A stretch of 64,000 bases of DNA. Source: Burkholderiaceae bacterium. GTDB taxonomy: Bacteria > Pseudomonadota > Gammaproteobacteria > Burkholderiales > Burkholderiaceae_B. Made by a program: the position numbers and the translations under genes. Where the stretch lies: the NCBI GenBank assembly GCA_004322135.1, contig SCSG01000044.1:60075-124074 (forward strand), in the 5' to 3' direction. Shown here one piece after another: positions 16,985 to 24,892 of the stretch (position 1 is the first letter of the stretch; every line of letters starts with the position of its first letter). The notes beneath the pieces were generated by a model that did no database searches, was not told the DNA's origin, and was given only the letters and a program-made list of their open reading frames with translations.

Positions 16985-18018
16985 TTTTGATTGACCAGAT
17001 AGTCGTACTTCTCGGGGTGAACCATGCCAGTGGCATAAAAATCGGTTGGCTTGAAACCATCGCCGATCAGCTTAGCAGATTGCAATGTTTTGAGACCCTC
17101 GGCCCAATCGGACGCAACTGGTATGCCGATACGATCATCTTTACCCTGCGTGCCGAAATAATAGTAAAGTGCATCAATTTGACCGCGTAGAACCTTGGGG
17201 CTGAGGCGTGCTTGCGGACGGTCTTTTATGATGTCCTTAACTGCTTCATCCTGATGTCCATCATAAATATATTGCCATGCACGAGCAGTAACGCTAGCAA
17301 AACGTGAGATAGCAGCGCGTTTTGCTTTGAGCTTTTTCTCGCTTGTAAAAATTCCGAAGCTAGGCATATTCAAACCGAACTGCGCAAATGGGATAGCTCG
17401 CGAAGGCCGTTGTTCAGAAGCAGAGCTGATGACGTACGGAATAGTAGAAATAACTGCATCGGCGCGGCCCACAACGTAGCTAGAAATCTTACTTGCTGCA
17501 TCGACGCTTACCAAGTTTAGATCCTTACGTGTAAGGCCTCCACGAGCCAAGAAATCATTAATGAACGGTGCTTCAAGTGAGCCTGCGGTATAAATTACTT
17601 TCTTTCCCTTGAGATCGGCTGGCCCCTTAATGTCAGAATTGACTGGCACAATCACGCCAATATCACTTACGCGCAAGAAAGGTGCCACTGCTACGACGGG
17701 AAGACCTTTACTGCGCGCAATCATCATAGATGCTAGATTTGCGTCCCCGACATCGAAATTATCGCTTCCACCGACTATCTGAACCGTCGTTACCGAGCCA
17801 TTGCCATCTTCCAGTGTCACATCAAGACCAGCTTCTTTGTACCAGCCTTTAACTTGAGCAAGATGAAAGGCAGCGTGCATCCCCCAAGGAGTCCAGTCGA
17901 GACGAACATTTATAGGTACAAGGCCTTGTTGTGCGAAAGACGTTGCTGCCATCAAACACGCGGCTAACACCACACTGCCTTTCAATAGAGCCGTATGAAA
18001 CAATTTTTTCATTTCCAT
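16981..18018 (-). CDS. ABC transporter substrate-binding protein (NMT1/SsuA-like)
   Basis: 345 residues with a Sec signal peptide (MEMKKLFHTALLKGSVVLAA, cleavage likely after TSFAQ). The start of the mature protein, VRLDWTPWGMHAAFHLAQVK, is the classic NMT1/THI5-like opening, followed by GWYKEAGLDV and a GNGS segment. It captures a small anion or heterocycle in the periplasm for the permease. GGGAGA lies 5 bases before the ATG. It is the first gene of the transporter operon; 600 bases of non-coding DNA precede it. Similar proteins import sulfonates, pyrimidine precursors or aromatic acids; here a picolinate-like substrate is only inferred. Confidence 0.88.
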   Translation of the reverse strand: MEMKKLFHTALLKGSVVLAACLMAATSFAQQGLVPINVRLDWTPWGMHAAFHLAQVKGWYKEAGLDVTLEDGNGSVTTVQIVGGSDNFDVGDANLASMMIARSKGLPVVAVAPFLRVSDIGVIVPVNSDIKGPADLKGKKVIYTAGSLEAPFINDFLARGGLTRKDLNLVSVDAASKISSYVVGRADAVISTIPYVISSASEQRPSRAIPFAQFGLNMPSFGIFTSEKKLKAKRAAISRFASVTARAWQYIYDGHQDEAVKDIIKDRPQARLSPKVLRGQIDALYYYFGTQGKDDRIGIPVASDWAEGLKTLQSAKLIGDGFKPTDFYATGMVHPEKYDYLVNQK

Positions 18019-18589
18019 AATGTTCTCCCAATTGCAGAATAGTTCAATTTCAAAATCACACTCGGTATTAATTACTGAAAATTTCAGGCAACTTCTTACC
18101 CACTGCCAAAGGTCCTCGGGCAGAGTATGGCAGCGTACTAACGAACACTTTGAACAGGCTAAACTTCACATGCAGCGCGGATCCGACACCGCCAGAAAAG
18201 TCAGACCACTCAACAACACTACGGCAAAACCCAGCAATCGTACGACGTATGAAATCACTCATATGAAACCGAACTCAATCATCGCGACTTTCTCAAGTAC
18301 CTATCCACTTCAACCGTAAATTCACAAGCATGTGAAACCTTTACGTGCTCAGTGACTAACACAGACGACATCCAAGCACGATCAGAAACAGACTGCGATC
18401 CGTTGTGGCTATTTCTGGCATGACGATCAAAGCAGCCACAGAAAGCGTTTCGTTGTTGATGATACCGACGCGTTGTTCGGCGACGCGCGAGGCTAAGTCG
18501 TCGATCAACTGCAGCACACGTCGCCGACCATGACATGCGCCGTTCGCTTAGGTAGGTGAAGAATGCCAAGTAATTCGCTTTAGCTGACC
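18019..18589. other. Non-coding stretch upstream of the ABC operon
   Basis: No intact gene. It should contain the promoter of the importer operon, but no clear site was picked out. On the minus strand, codons spelling LIDDLASRVAEQRVGIINNE and ALIVMPEIATTDRSLFLIVLG (about 18380-18520) read like a fragment of a real protein, perhaps the effector domain of an IclR-type regulator. The match is weak and the frame is broken on both sides. Confidence 0.4.
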
Positions 18590-19162
18590 TACCTATTTTC
18601 TTTCTAAGGGTGCAACGGCACCAACATACCCTAAGATTCATTTCGAGTGCGTGCAGGGCGGCAATTAGTTCTTTGCTGGCTAGGCGGACAGCGTATGCTC
18701 TGGCCACGAAATCGAACGCATCAATCATGTGGTCGCCCCGCCAAGCGAAACTACCTCGTAGTGAAGCGGCGTTGACGTCAGTGCCCAATTGGCTGTCGGA
18801 TCAGCATGTGCCTGGTAGCCACCCACTATATCGCGGTCCGGCATAGCTAGGCAGCCACCACACTGAGAGGCACATTGCGTTGCATTGCTGGCCAGCGACG
18901 GAAGTTCGACGTCTTCAATTTCGGTGTGATTACCAGTTGCACCTACACGTACGCCGCTATCAACCTCGGTGATCGAACGCAGCACGTCCAGCCCGCGAAC
19001 ACTAACCTCCTCGGTGAGACGGGACAGTTGGAGATTATGCAGAAGCCCCGACAAAAGCCTTCCCCGCATATCAGCGAGCAAAGTCGTTTCGTCTTGTAGA
19101 AACCCCAACTCAATAGTCAAGTGGGCAGCGCGTTTACAACCAAATTTTGCCACTTTCAACAA
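18590..19162 (-). pseudogene. Broken FAD-binding subunit of a molybdenum hydroxylase (CoxM type)
   Basis: On the minus strand the N-terminus KVAKFGCKRAAHL is followed by SRLTEEVSVRGLDVLRSITE, VRVGATGNHTEIEDVELPSLA and then GGYQAHADPTANWALTSTPL. This is the order of conserved segments of CoxM-type FAD subunits, where (I)GGS-x-AHADPxA and RIGAxxxHxxIE are hallmarks. The frame then shifts and DAFDFVARAYAVRLASKELI continues the same family. The GGQSL FAD-binding motif and the RNRGTIGG segment are corrupted and there is a frameshift near 18725, so the product cannot be functional. Molybdenum hydroxylases perform the first ring hydroxylation of picolinate and nicotinate, so this may be a relic of a picA-like enzyme. 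Confidence 0.65.
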
Positions 19163-20455
19163 CTTCCCTCCTATGCCGGCAGATGAGGTCTGTCTGGACT
19201 ACTGTACCTACTGGGTGGCCGTCAACGGCTATGGTGAAACGGCGATTTCGTTGTGCGATATTTCTTTGTGGAAAACTGTGTTCATGCTCTGCGCTATACC
19301 TTCCAAGCGTTGGCATTCCACATAGCCTGATTGTGCGTCAGGCGCTCCGATCACATTGGTGTCGGCGAAGGTAAAGTCGCCTGTATCAATCTTTGGCTTA
19401 TAGCAGCCAATACCAATCTGGGATTCAAAAACCCAATTCTGAGCGACGTCCAAAGTAGACACACTTCGTTCACTAGATCGAAACTGGCTTATACGTGGTC
19501 CGAGCCGCCCGACATCGCGCAACTTTCGAAGCTGTACAACGATTTTGTGCCCGTACAATAACAATTGTCTGGAGATCAAAGCAGCAACGTCATCCAGGAC
19601 GAAGCAGAATTCAACCTTGCCGCCCACTAGTTTAGACACACACTTACGCGTGTCCATATTTGAGCCAAAAATGATGTTGAGGCTAATGCGTCTGTTTCTG
19701 CGCGCGTAGCACCGGGTTATCGGAGTATCTCGCACGGCTATTGGCATACTGGAAGTCACCAAGCCTACGCCGGGGGTTACTACGGTCTGGATAAGGAAAC
19801 AGCGACGTTGCATACACAACCTTACTTGTAATTAAGTGTCGTCCGTATGTAATGATTAAGCCGGCAGTAAACAATACTCTAACCTACTTCCTCACTAGAC
19901 CTTTGGGTTCATATCGGCATGCGCGCCGCTCAGTTAGCCAGCCGTGAAGCAGATGTGTTCGACATATCCAAGGGCTAAAACATTGTGAACTGTTGTAAGT
20001 ATGCTGATCAAAAATTCATACGTCAATAGAGGGTAAATACGGAGACAAACACTAAAAGGTATGAATCGATTCGAAACTATTGCATGGCTCATAATGAGGC
20101 CAAATTGGAGGGTGCCCTGAGTACGAATTTGCAGCAGATTCAACTTACCAAAAAATTCAAGGTCGAAGCTGTGCACCGGGAGGCTGAAGAGCGAGACACC
20201 GCAAACGCCGCCCCATACGACTTGCCGCGTCGTCAAACAATCGCACCAACGTGCCGCTGAATTTGGATTTAACGAACGCCCCCAAAAACCTGTCGACGAG
20301 AAGTTGATTTTCTTGGGAAGCCGCCAGGTACTCTCCTAGGAGTCTGGCTGAAGTACGAGTTCATTCAGTAATATGCGCCTCACTATTCTGTGTGCAGGTT
20401 CTGCTCTGCGTTCGAAGTGCAACTCTGCCGCTATTACGCGTAAAGGCGCATCGCG
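19163..20455. other. Decayed DNA without an intact gene
   Basis: About 1.3 kb with no recognisable complete gene. A 196-codon open frame at 19229-19819 (minus) is not recognised as a protein. Only its end, EGIAQSMNTVFHKEIS, vaguely resembles the C-terminal part of molybdenum-hydroxylase large subunits, which would fit its position just upstream of the FAD-subunit relic. The rest shows no repeats, RNA genes or motifs that I can support. Confidence 0.45.
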
Positions 20456-20623
20456 TATCGCGACCTTCACGAAGGCCAACAATTGTCGACCTTGGCGGCG
20501 TCCTCATGGATGGACAATGGCCACAGCTACGGATATCGTAAGGCGGATCACGACTTGCGCGATGTGGGCGAATCCCCCCGCAGCCACCACCTCGTGGCGC
20601 GTTTGATGCGTAGCTACGACTGA
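20456..20623 (+). mobile_element. IS3-family OrfB fragment
   Basis: The plus-strand frame reads YRDLHEGQQLSTLAASSWMD, then SYGYRKADHDLRDVGESPRS and HHLVARLMR before a stop. The spacing of the GYRK...DL...ESxRxxxRVxRLMR-like residues is that of the helix-turn-helix segment near the start of IS3-family OrfB proteins. No catalytic DDE region follows, so this is an inert fragment. Confidence 0.6.
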
Positions 20624-20775
20624 CATGCTCAATTGGGATATGAGCGTCGCCCCCGGTCTCTTTGGGCGCACTACGCATAATGTAGCGAATAATGTTCTGG
20701 ACCGACAGTTCGACGTTTGAAGAGGTCCCCAGAATTCGGACAGGGGCGTAAGCTTCGATCATCAAGGACAAAACG

Positions 20776-20892
20776 ATGAATCAGAAACGTAAGCAGTACA
20801 GTGCCGCCTTCAAGGCCAGGGTGGCTATGCAGGCGCTGCGCGAAGAGATGACGCTGGCCGAGCTCGCGCAAAAGCACGGGGCGCATCCGACT
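20776..20892 (+). mobile_element. IS3-family OrfA 5' fragment
   Basis: An ATG at 20776 begins MNQKRKQYSAAFKARVAMQA and continues LREEMTLAELAQKHGAHPT, the N-terminal helix-turn-helix of IS3-family OrfA. After HPT the similarity stops abruptly. The same segment (FKARVAI, ATVAELAQQ) is recognisable in the remnant at 14.5-15.3 kb in the opposite orientation, so two related IS relics bracket the ABC transporter genes. Confidence 0.75.
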
Positions 20893-21322
20893 TGCTCAAT
20901 CGCAGGCGATCCGCCTTAAGCACAACGCTCGTGCCAGCGCCCGAGTTAGATGCGTCCGACATGAATCCGTTCAGCAATCGCTATACTATCCATTCCCGCA
21001 GCCATCAGCAGCACAATCTACGCCCGCCGCACCAATCGAACGCTCATCGTGTTCGAACGTGCAGCTCGTTTCAACGTCCTCTGCTAGTCGGCTGGCCATG
21101 CCGCAAACTTTTTGCCTGCCAACTACAAACAGTAATATTTTTCTAAAGCGATGAACCTTCTATAAAAATCTGACTGATTCATAGAATGTTAAAGCTAGGC
21201 AGCTAATGGTCCATTTCCATCCCAACCTTGGCGTCCTCACAATCTTATGGAACGAGTCAGCTCCTTATCGCTAGAGAACTAACGCCCACGCACCAGGCGT
21301 TCTTGGGGATCGACAAGTAGAT
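20893..21322. other. Island right edge, no gene seen
   Basis: About 430 bases between the IS fragment and the 3' end of the MFS gene. No gene, tRNA or clear attachment-site repeat was recognised. The composition changes from A/T-richer to the GC-rich core close to 21.3 kb. Confidence 0.45.
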
Positions 21323-22660
21323 TTAGCGCCAACCACCGACTTGGGACACAGCGCATTCCGCCGCCGCATCGCGCATTGCCATGCCGCGTACGAAATCCAC
21401 ACGCAAGAGCACCAGCAGGCCAGCGACGAAAAAAACGCCAGTCGACAGTAGCGCCATGCGATGATTCCCCACCGTGATCCACGTTATCAGGCCATAGCTC
21501 AATGGCCCCACGACTGCAGCCAACTGGATGGCGAAAGTCCACAGCGAATAAAATTCGGCCAGACGCCCTGGCGGTGCCAGAGCGCCAGCCATGGCGCGGC
21601 CAGCACTCTGACTCGTGCCCATACAAAGGCCGGCCAGCGTGGCCGCCACCCAGAATACCTGTATATCGACCGCCAGATAGGCAATAACCACCATGGCAAG
21701 CCAGCCCCAAAGCGTTACCGCCAGCGCCCGCTTATGCCCGATGCGATCCTGAACGTGCCCGAACAGCAAGGCACCTACTGCCGCCGCGATGTTGACGGTA
21801 AAGACCAGTACCATGGTCTGCGTCATCGTAAACCCCATGACCTCGGTCGCATACACAGCGGCCAGAGTTATCACCACGGCAACACCCGCCTGATAGCAGG
21901 CACCGCAAAGCAGCAGCAGCCGGAAGTCGGGGAAAGACCGGCTGGTTTCACGCCAGGCTGCCCACAGCCTTCCCAGCAGTCCTTCCACAGGCTTGTGACT
22001 TGGAGCACTGCGCTCACGCAAAAAGAAAAACGGCGCGAGCGCGGCCAGCGCGAACAACCCGGCGGTGAGCAACATGACGTACGGCACATACTGCGATGCC
22101 GAAGCACCTGCGGCCGACATGCGAGAGACGAGCAGCAAAGACAGGCCCAGGGCCAGCATGCCACCAAAATAGCCAAACCCCCACCCCCAGCCCGACACAC
22201 GCCCCAGGGCCTGAGCCTTTGCAATCTCGGGCAGAAAAGCGGCCACCACGGATTCGCCGATGCAATAGCAGTAGTTCGATATCGCCAGAACGATGAGGGC
22301 GTAAAAAATATCGCCGGGTTTCACCAAGGCGAGCAGCGCCGTCGCCACCACGCAGGCCACCGTACTGGTGAAAAGCAGGCGACGCTTTCCGGCGCGGGCA
22401 TCTGCCCGTGCGCCCAAGGTGGGCATCGTCAGCATTATGGCAAGATAGGACACAGACAATGCTGCCGTAAACGCCAGCGTTCCCCAGGATTTGCCCGCGG
22501 CCACCACGGCCACAAAATAGGTATTGAAAACGGTCGTCAGGACGACCGTGGTATAGCCCGAGTTGGCGAAGTCGTACATGGCCCAGGCCCACACCTCGCG
22601 ACGCGTTACTCCCGGGTTGACGGCATTCTCGAACGCCCCTGCGCGCTCGCTGCGGTTCAT
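21323..22660 (-). CDS. MFS transporter, UMF1/Atg22-like family
   Basis: 445 residues from the ATG at 22660, about 12 membrane segments. The opening WAWAMYDFANSGYTTVVLTT is the typical first helix of UMF1/Atg22-type permeases, and a central loop (SAPSHKPVEG) divides the two six-helix halves. The substrate is unknown; family members export amino acids or drugs. The start lies 4 bases after the stop of the HbpS-like gene, so the two are likely co-transcribed. A longer frame would begin inside that gene and is not supported. Confidence 0.85.
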   Translation of the reverse strand: MNRSERAGAFENAVNPGVTRREVWAWAMYDFANSGYTTVVLTTVFNTYFVAVVAAGKSWGTLAFTAALSVSYLAIMLTMPTLGARADARAGKRRLLFTSTVACVVATALLALVKPGDIFYALIVLAISNYCYCIGESVVAAFLPEIAKAQALGRVSGWGWGFGYFGGMLALGLSLLLVSRMSAAGASASQYVPYVMLLTAGLFALAALAPFFFLRERSAPSHKPVEGLLGRLWAAWRETSRSFPDFRLLLLCGACYQAGVAVVITLAAVYATEVMGFTMTQTMVLVFTVNIAAAVGALLFGHVQDRIGHKRALAVTLWGWLAMVVIAYLAVDIQVFWVAATLAGLCMGTSQSAGRAMAGALAPPGRLAEFYSLWTFAIQLAAVVGPLSYGLITWITVGNHRMALLSTGVFFVAGLLVLLRVDFVRGMAMRDAAAECAVSQVGGWR

Positions 22661-22664
22661 GGGT

Positions 22665-23072
22665 TCATGGATGCAAGGCGGCGATACCGGCGCGCGCCGT
22701 TTCGGCGTCTTCACTGGACTTGACACCCGACACGCCCACGGCGCCCACGACCTGCTGATCCAGCACTACTGGCACGCCGCCTTCAAGCATGGCTTCCAGA
22801 CCCGGAACAGACAGGAACGAGTGCCGGCCCTGATTGATGATTTCCTCGTAGGCTCGGGACTCGCGCCGACCCAGGGCCGCCGTGCGGGCCTTGGCCGGCG
22901 CAATAAGCGCCGAAACCGGGGCAGCACCATCCAAACGCAACAGCCCCAGCATGTGACCACCGTCATCAACCACGGCAATGGTAACGGCCCAGTGATGAGC
23001 CAGCGCATGCTTCTCGGCTGCGCCCAAAATGGTTTTCACATCGTCGACGGTCAATATGGGTTTGGTTTTCAT
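22665..23072 (-). CDS. GlcG/HbpS family heme-binding protein (DUF336)
   Basis: 135 residues with the family pattern AVTIAVVDDGGHMLGLLRLD, then KARTAALGRRES and GGVPVVLDQQVVGAVGVSG. GlcG/HbpS proteins form small oligomers that bind heme or cobalamin or act as cofactors near glycolate and propanediol genes; the precise role is usually unknown. It is the first gene of a two-gene unit with the downstream MFS transporter. Confidence 0.85.
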   Translation of the reverse strand: MKTKPILTVDDVKTILGAAEKHALAHHWAVTIAVVDDGGHMLGLLRLDGAAPVSALIAPAKARTAALGRRESRAYEEIINQGRHSFLSVPGLEAMLEGGVPVVLDQQVVGAVGVSGVKSSEDAETARAGIAALHP

Positions 23073-23544
23073 CAGGTCCTCGCCATTGTTATGAAATTCT
23101 GTGGTTGGCCCGTTTCGGAACCGGCCTAGTGCCTCTCCGGCTACTCTACCATAGGAGCAGCATGGATCAGAATCGCAATTTCAGGTGCCGACTCACTTTG
23201 CCACATATCCGCATGTGCCATAGAAGATTGATCATTTACAGTCTGTCACGCACCCCCATTCGGCCTACGCCATCGTAACTAGGCCACGTTTGGCTATTCG
23301 GGGCTGGCCAGGCCCACTTTTGTATAGGTCATTGCACTCGTTTTCGGGCATCCTCGTCAGACTGAATGGCCAAAAAAAGGTGAATTTTTAAAATTAAACA
23401 ATAAATTGCGCAGAAACACCCTCTTTTTTCCATAATCTGAAAAATGAAATTTCGCCTTTACCTGAGTGGAAGTTTTAGTTAAACTTGCCCGGACACTTTA
23501 GAACCGCATCCGGTAGTTTTCCACCCGCACCAAGAATTGAAATT
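23073..23544. other. Intergenic region between divergent HbpS-like and NlpC/P60 genes
   Basis: Divergent promoter space of nearly 500 bases. The part at 23370-23480 is markedly A/T-rich and could hold promoters for either side, but no confident -35/-10 pair was assigned. No gene seen. Confidence 0.5.
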
Positions 23545-23576
23545 ATTTGGATTACGTCACTTTACGTAATCCAAAT
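23545..23576. promoter_or_regulatory. 13-bp perfect inverted repeat before the NlpC/P60 gene
   Basis: ATTTGGATTACGT (23545-23557) and ACGTAATCCAAAT (23564-23576) are exact inverted copies with a 6-base loop. The hairpin ends 59 bases before the chosen start codon. It is not followed by a T run, so it is more likely a 5'-UTR structure or a dimeric operator than a terminator. Confidence 0.6.
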
Positions 23577-23635
23577 GGTCTCACTGCTTGGTCACGGATC
23601 TTTTTTACCCGAATTACAGGAAACCCCCCGAGACC

Positions 23636-24427
23636 ATGCCGCCACACCGACTACCCCCAATTGCTGCAATTCCCTCAAAATCCTGGCGGCGCGGCATCCA
23701 AAGCATCATGGTCGCAGCCACACTTGCACTTGCCGGGTGCGCCAGCACCGGCCCACAACACCTACAAGCCGACTCCAGCACACGCACAGCGCGCGACAAC
23801 TACCTGGCCCAGACAAAATCCGATCCTCTCGGTCAGTACCTCGCAAGCAACCAACTCGCCACATACAGCGACAACCCCTACTCCTCGGCAAACTACCCCA
23901 ACTATTCCTCCGCCGCTGAGTTCTTCGCCCCCGACACCGACAACGTCAACCTGTCGGATTCCGACCCTTCAGACACCAACTTCTCCCGCACCAGCCTCTC
24001 CGAAACGGGCTTCTCGCACAAACACTCCCATTCCACCATAGTCGGCACGGCAATGAGGTTCCTTGGCATCAAATACAAGTTTGGCGGCGATACCCCCTAT
24101 ACCGGCTTCGATTGCAGCGGACTGGTCGCCTACGCCGCCGAGAAATCCCTAGGGCTGAAGCTGCCGCGCACCGCTGCCGAGATCGCACACGAGGGCATCT
24201 CCATCAAGCGCACCGATCTTAAAAAGGGTGATCTGGTTTTCTTCAATACCCGCGGGCGCCGCTATTCACACGTTGGTATCTACCTGGGTAACGAAAAGTT
24301 TGTGCATGCGCCCCGTACTGGGGCCGTGGTTCGCGTCGAAGACATGAACCAGGCGTACTGGAAAAAGCGCTACAACGGTGCACGCCGCCTGGCCGACAGT
24401 TCGGGCAAGCTTCTGGGCATGAATTAA
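23636..24427 (+). CDS. NlpC/P60 (C40) cell-wall peptidase lipoprotein
   Basis: 263 residues from the ATG at 23636. A lipoprotein signal with lipobox LAGC (residues about 32-35) is followed by a low-complexity Ser/Thr/Asp/Asn-rich linker of about 90 residues. The C-terminal NlpC/P60 domain has the catalytic cysteine in FDCSGLVAY, histidine in YSHVGIYLG and the third residue in FVHAPRTG. It should hydrolyse peptide cross-links of murein (D-Glu-mDAP type) at the outer membrane. A TTG 16 codons upstream is an alternative start. Its stop codon overlaps that of the convergent DUF2325 gene. Confidence 0.87.
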   Translation: MPPHRLPPIAAIPSKSWRRGIQSIMVAATLALAGCASTGPQHLQADSSTRTARDNYLAQTKSDPLGQYLASNQLATYSDNPYSSANYPNYSSAAEFFAPDTDNVNLSDSDPSDTNFSRTSLSETGFSHKHSHSTIVGTAMRFLGIKYKFGGDTPYTGFDCSGLVAYAAEKSLGLKLPRTAAEIAHEGISIKRTDLKKGDLVFFNTRGRRYSHVGIYLGNEKFVHAPRTGAVVRVEDMNQAYWKKRYNGARRLADSSGKLLGMN

Positions 24428-24783
24428 GCCCCTCTCCAGGCCTCACCTCCCAGGGCCTTACTGCTGGCCTGCGGACACGCTTCACAGTACCCACCCAGCG
24501 CCAGTGCCTGCCTCATGCAGCACACAGACCGCTTGCAGACCAGTACTTTGATGCCAGAACGCTGCGCCGCGGTACGAAAAGCCTTCATGACGTTATGCCC
24601 CAGAAAATCCGTGAGCAAGATCAATAGATCGGTACCTGACGGCAGCTGAGGGGTTCGCTTCTGATGAGCTGGCTCACGCCCGCTGATATGTCGCCTGATG
24701 GCAATGTTGTGCCCCTTCAGCAAATCGGGAATATTGCCCAGCCTGTCCGCCCCCACCACTACGGCATTCACGAGTTCCGCCAT
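24424..24783 (-). CDS. DUF2325 domain-containing protein
   Basis: 119 residues from the ATG at 24783, preceded by GAAGGAAG. The protein has the DUF2325 pattern NAVVVGADRLGNIPDLLKGH, then TDLLILLTDFLGHNVMKAF, and a C-terminal cysteine-rich segment (VCKRSVCC, GYCEACPQ). Function is not established; homologues are often iron-regulated and occur near hemerythrin or bacterioferritin genes. A Fur-box-like sequence lies 40-60 bases upstream. The stop codon overlaps the stop of the convergent NlpC/P60 gene through a shared TTAA. Confidence 0.8.
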   Translation of the reverse strand: MAELVNAVVVGADRLGNIPDLLKGHNIAIRRHISGREPAHQKRTPQLPSGTDLLILLTDFLGHNVMKAFRTAAQRSGIKVLVCKRSVCCMRQALALGGYCEACPQASSKALGGEAWRGA

Positions 24784-24820
24784 GTCGTCTTCCTTCACCA
24801 AAATCGTAATAAATAAGAGT

Positions 24821-24840
24821 AACGATAATCATTCTTATTA
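24821..24840 (-). promoter_or_regulatory. Possible Fur box upstream of DUF2325 gene
   Basis: The minus strand reads AATAAGAATGATTATCGTT, which agrees with the 19-bp Fur consensus at about 11 positions by hand count. A related word (AATGATTCTTATT) follows at 24854-24866. The position fits repression of the DUF2325 gene by iron-loaded Fur. Confidence 0.45.
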
Positions 24841-24892
24841 ACTTAGTAAACAGGAATGATTCTTATTTATTAAAAATCTTTGAGGAAACGCT

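Noticed and set aside
18279..18788. 169-codon minus-strand frame after the hydroxylase relic
   Set aside because: Only its first part resembles a protein family (the end of a CoxM-type subunit, in a shifted frame); the rest is low-quality sequence with no ribosome site, so it is not called a gene.
19229..19819. 196-codon minus-strand frame in the decayed region
   Set aside because: No recognised family apart from a vague end segment and no ribosome site; reported only as decayed DNA.
20690..20775. Possible terminal inverted repeat of the IS3 relic
   Set aside because: No matching second end could be found nearby, so the boundary is not annotated.
21461..22723. 420-codon plus-strand frame opposite the MFS gene
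   Set aside because: Antisense shadow with His/Gln/Arg-rich composition and no family resemblance.
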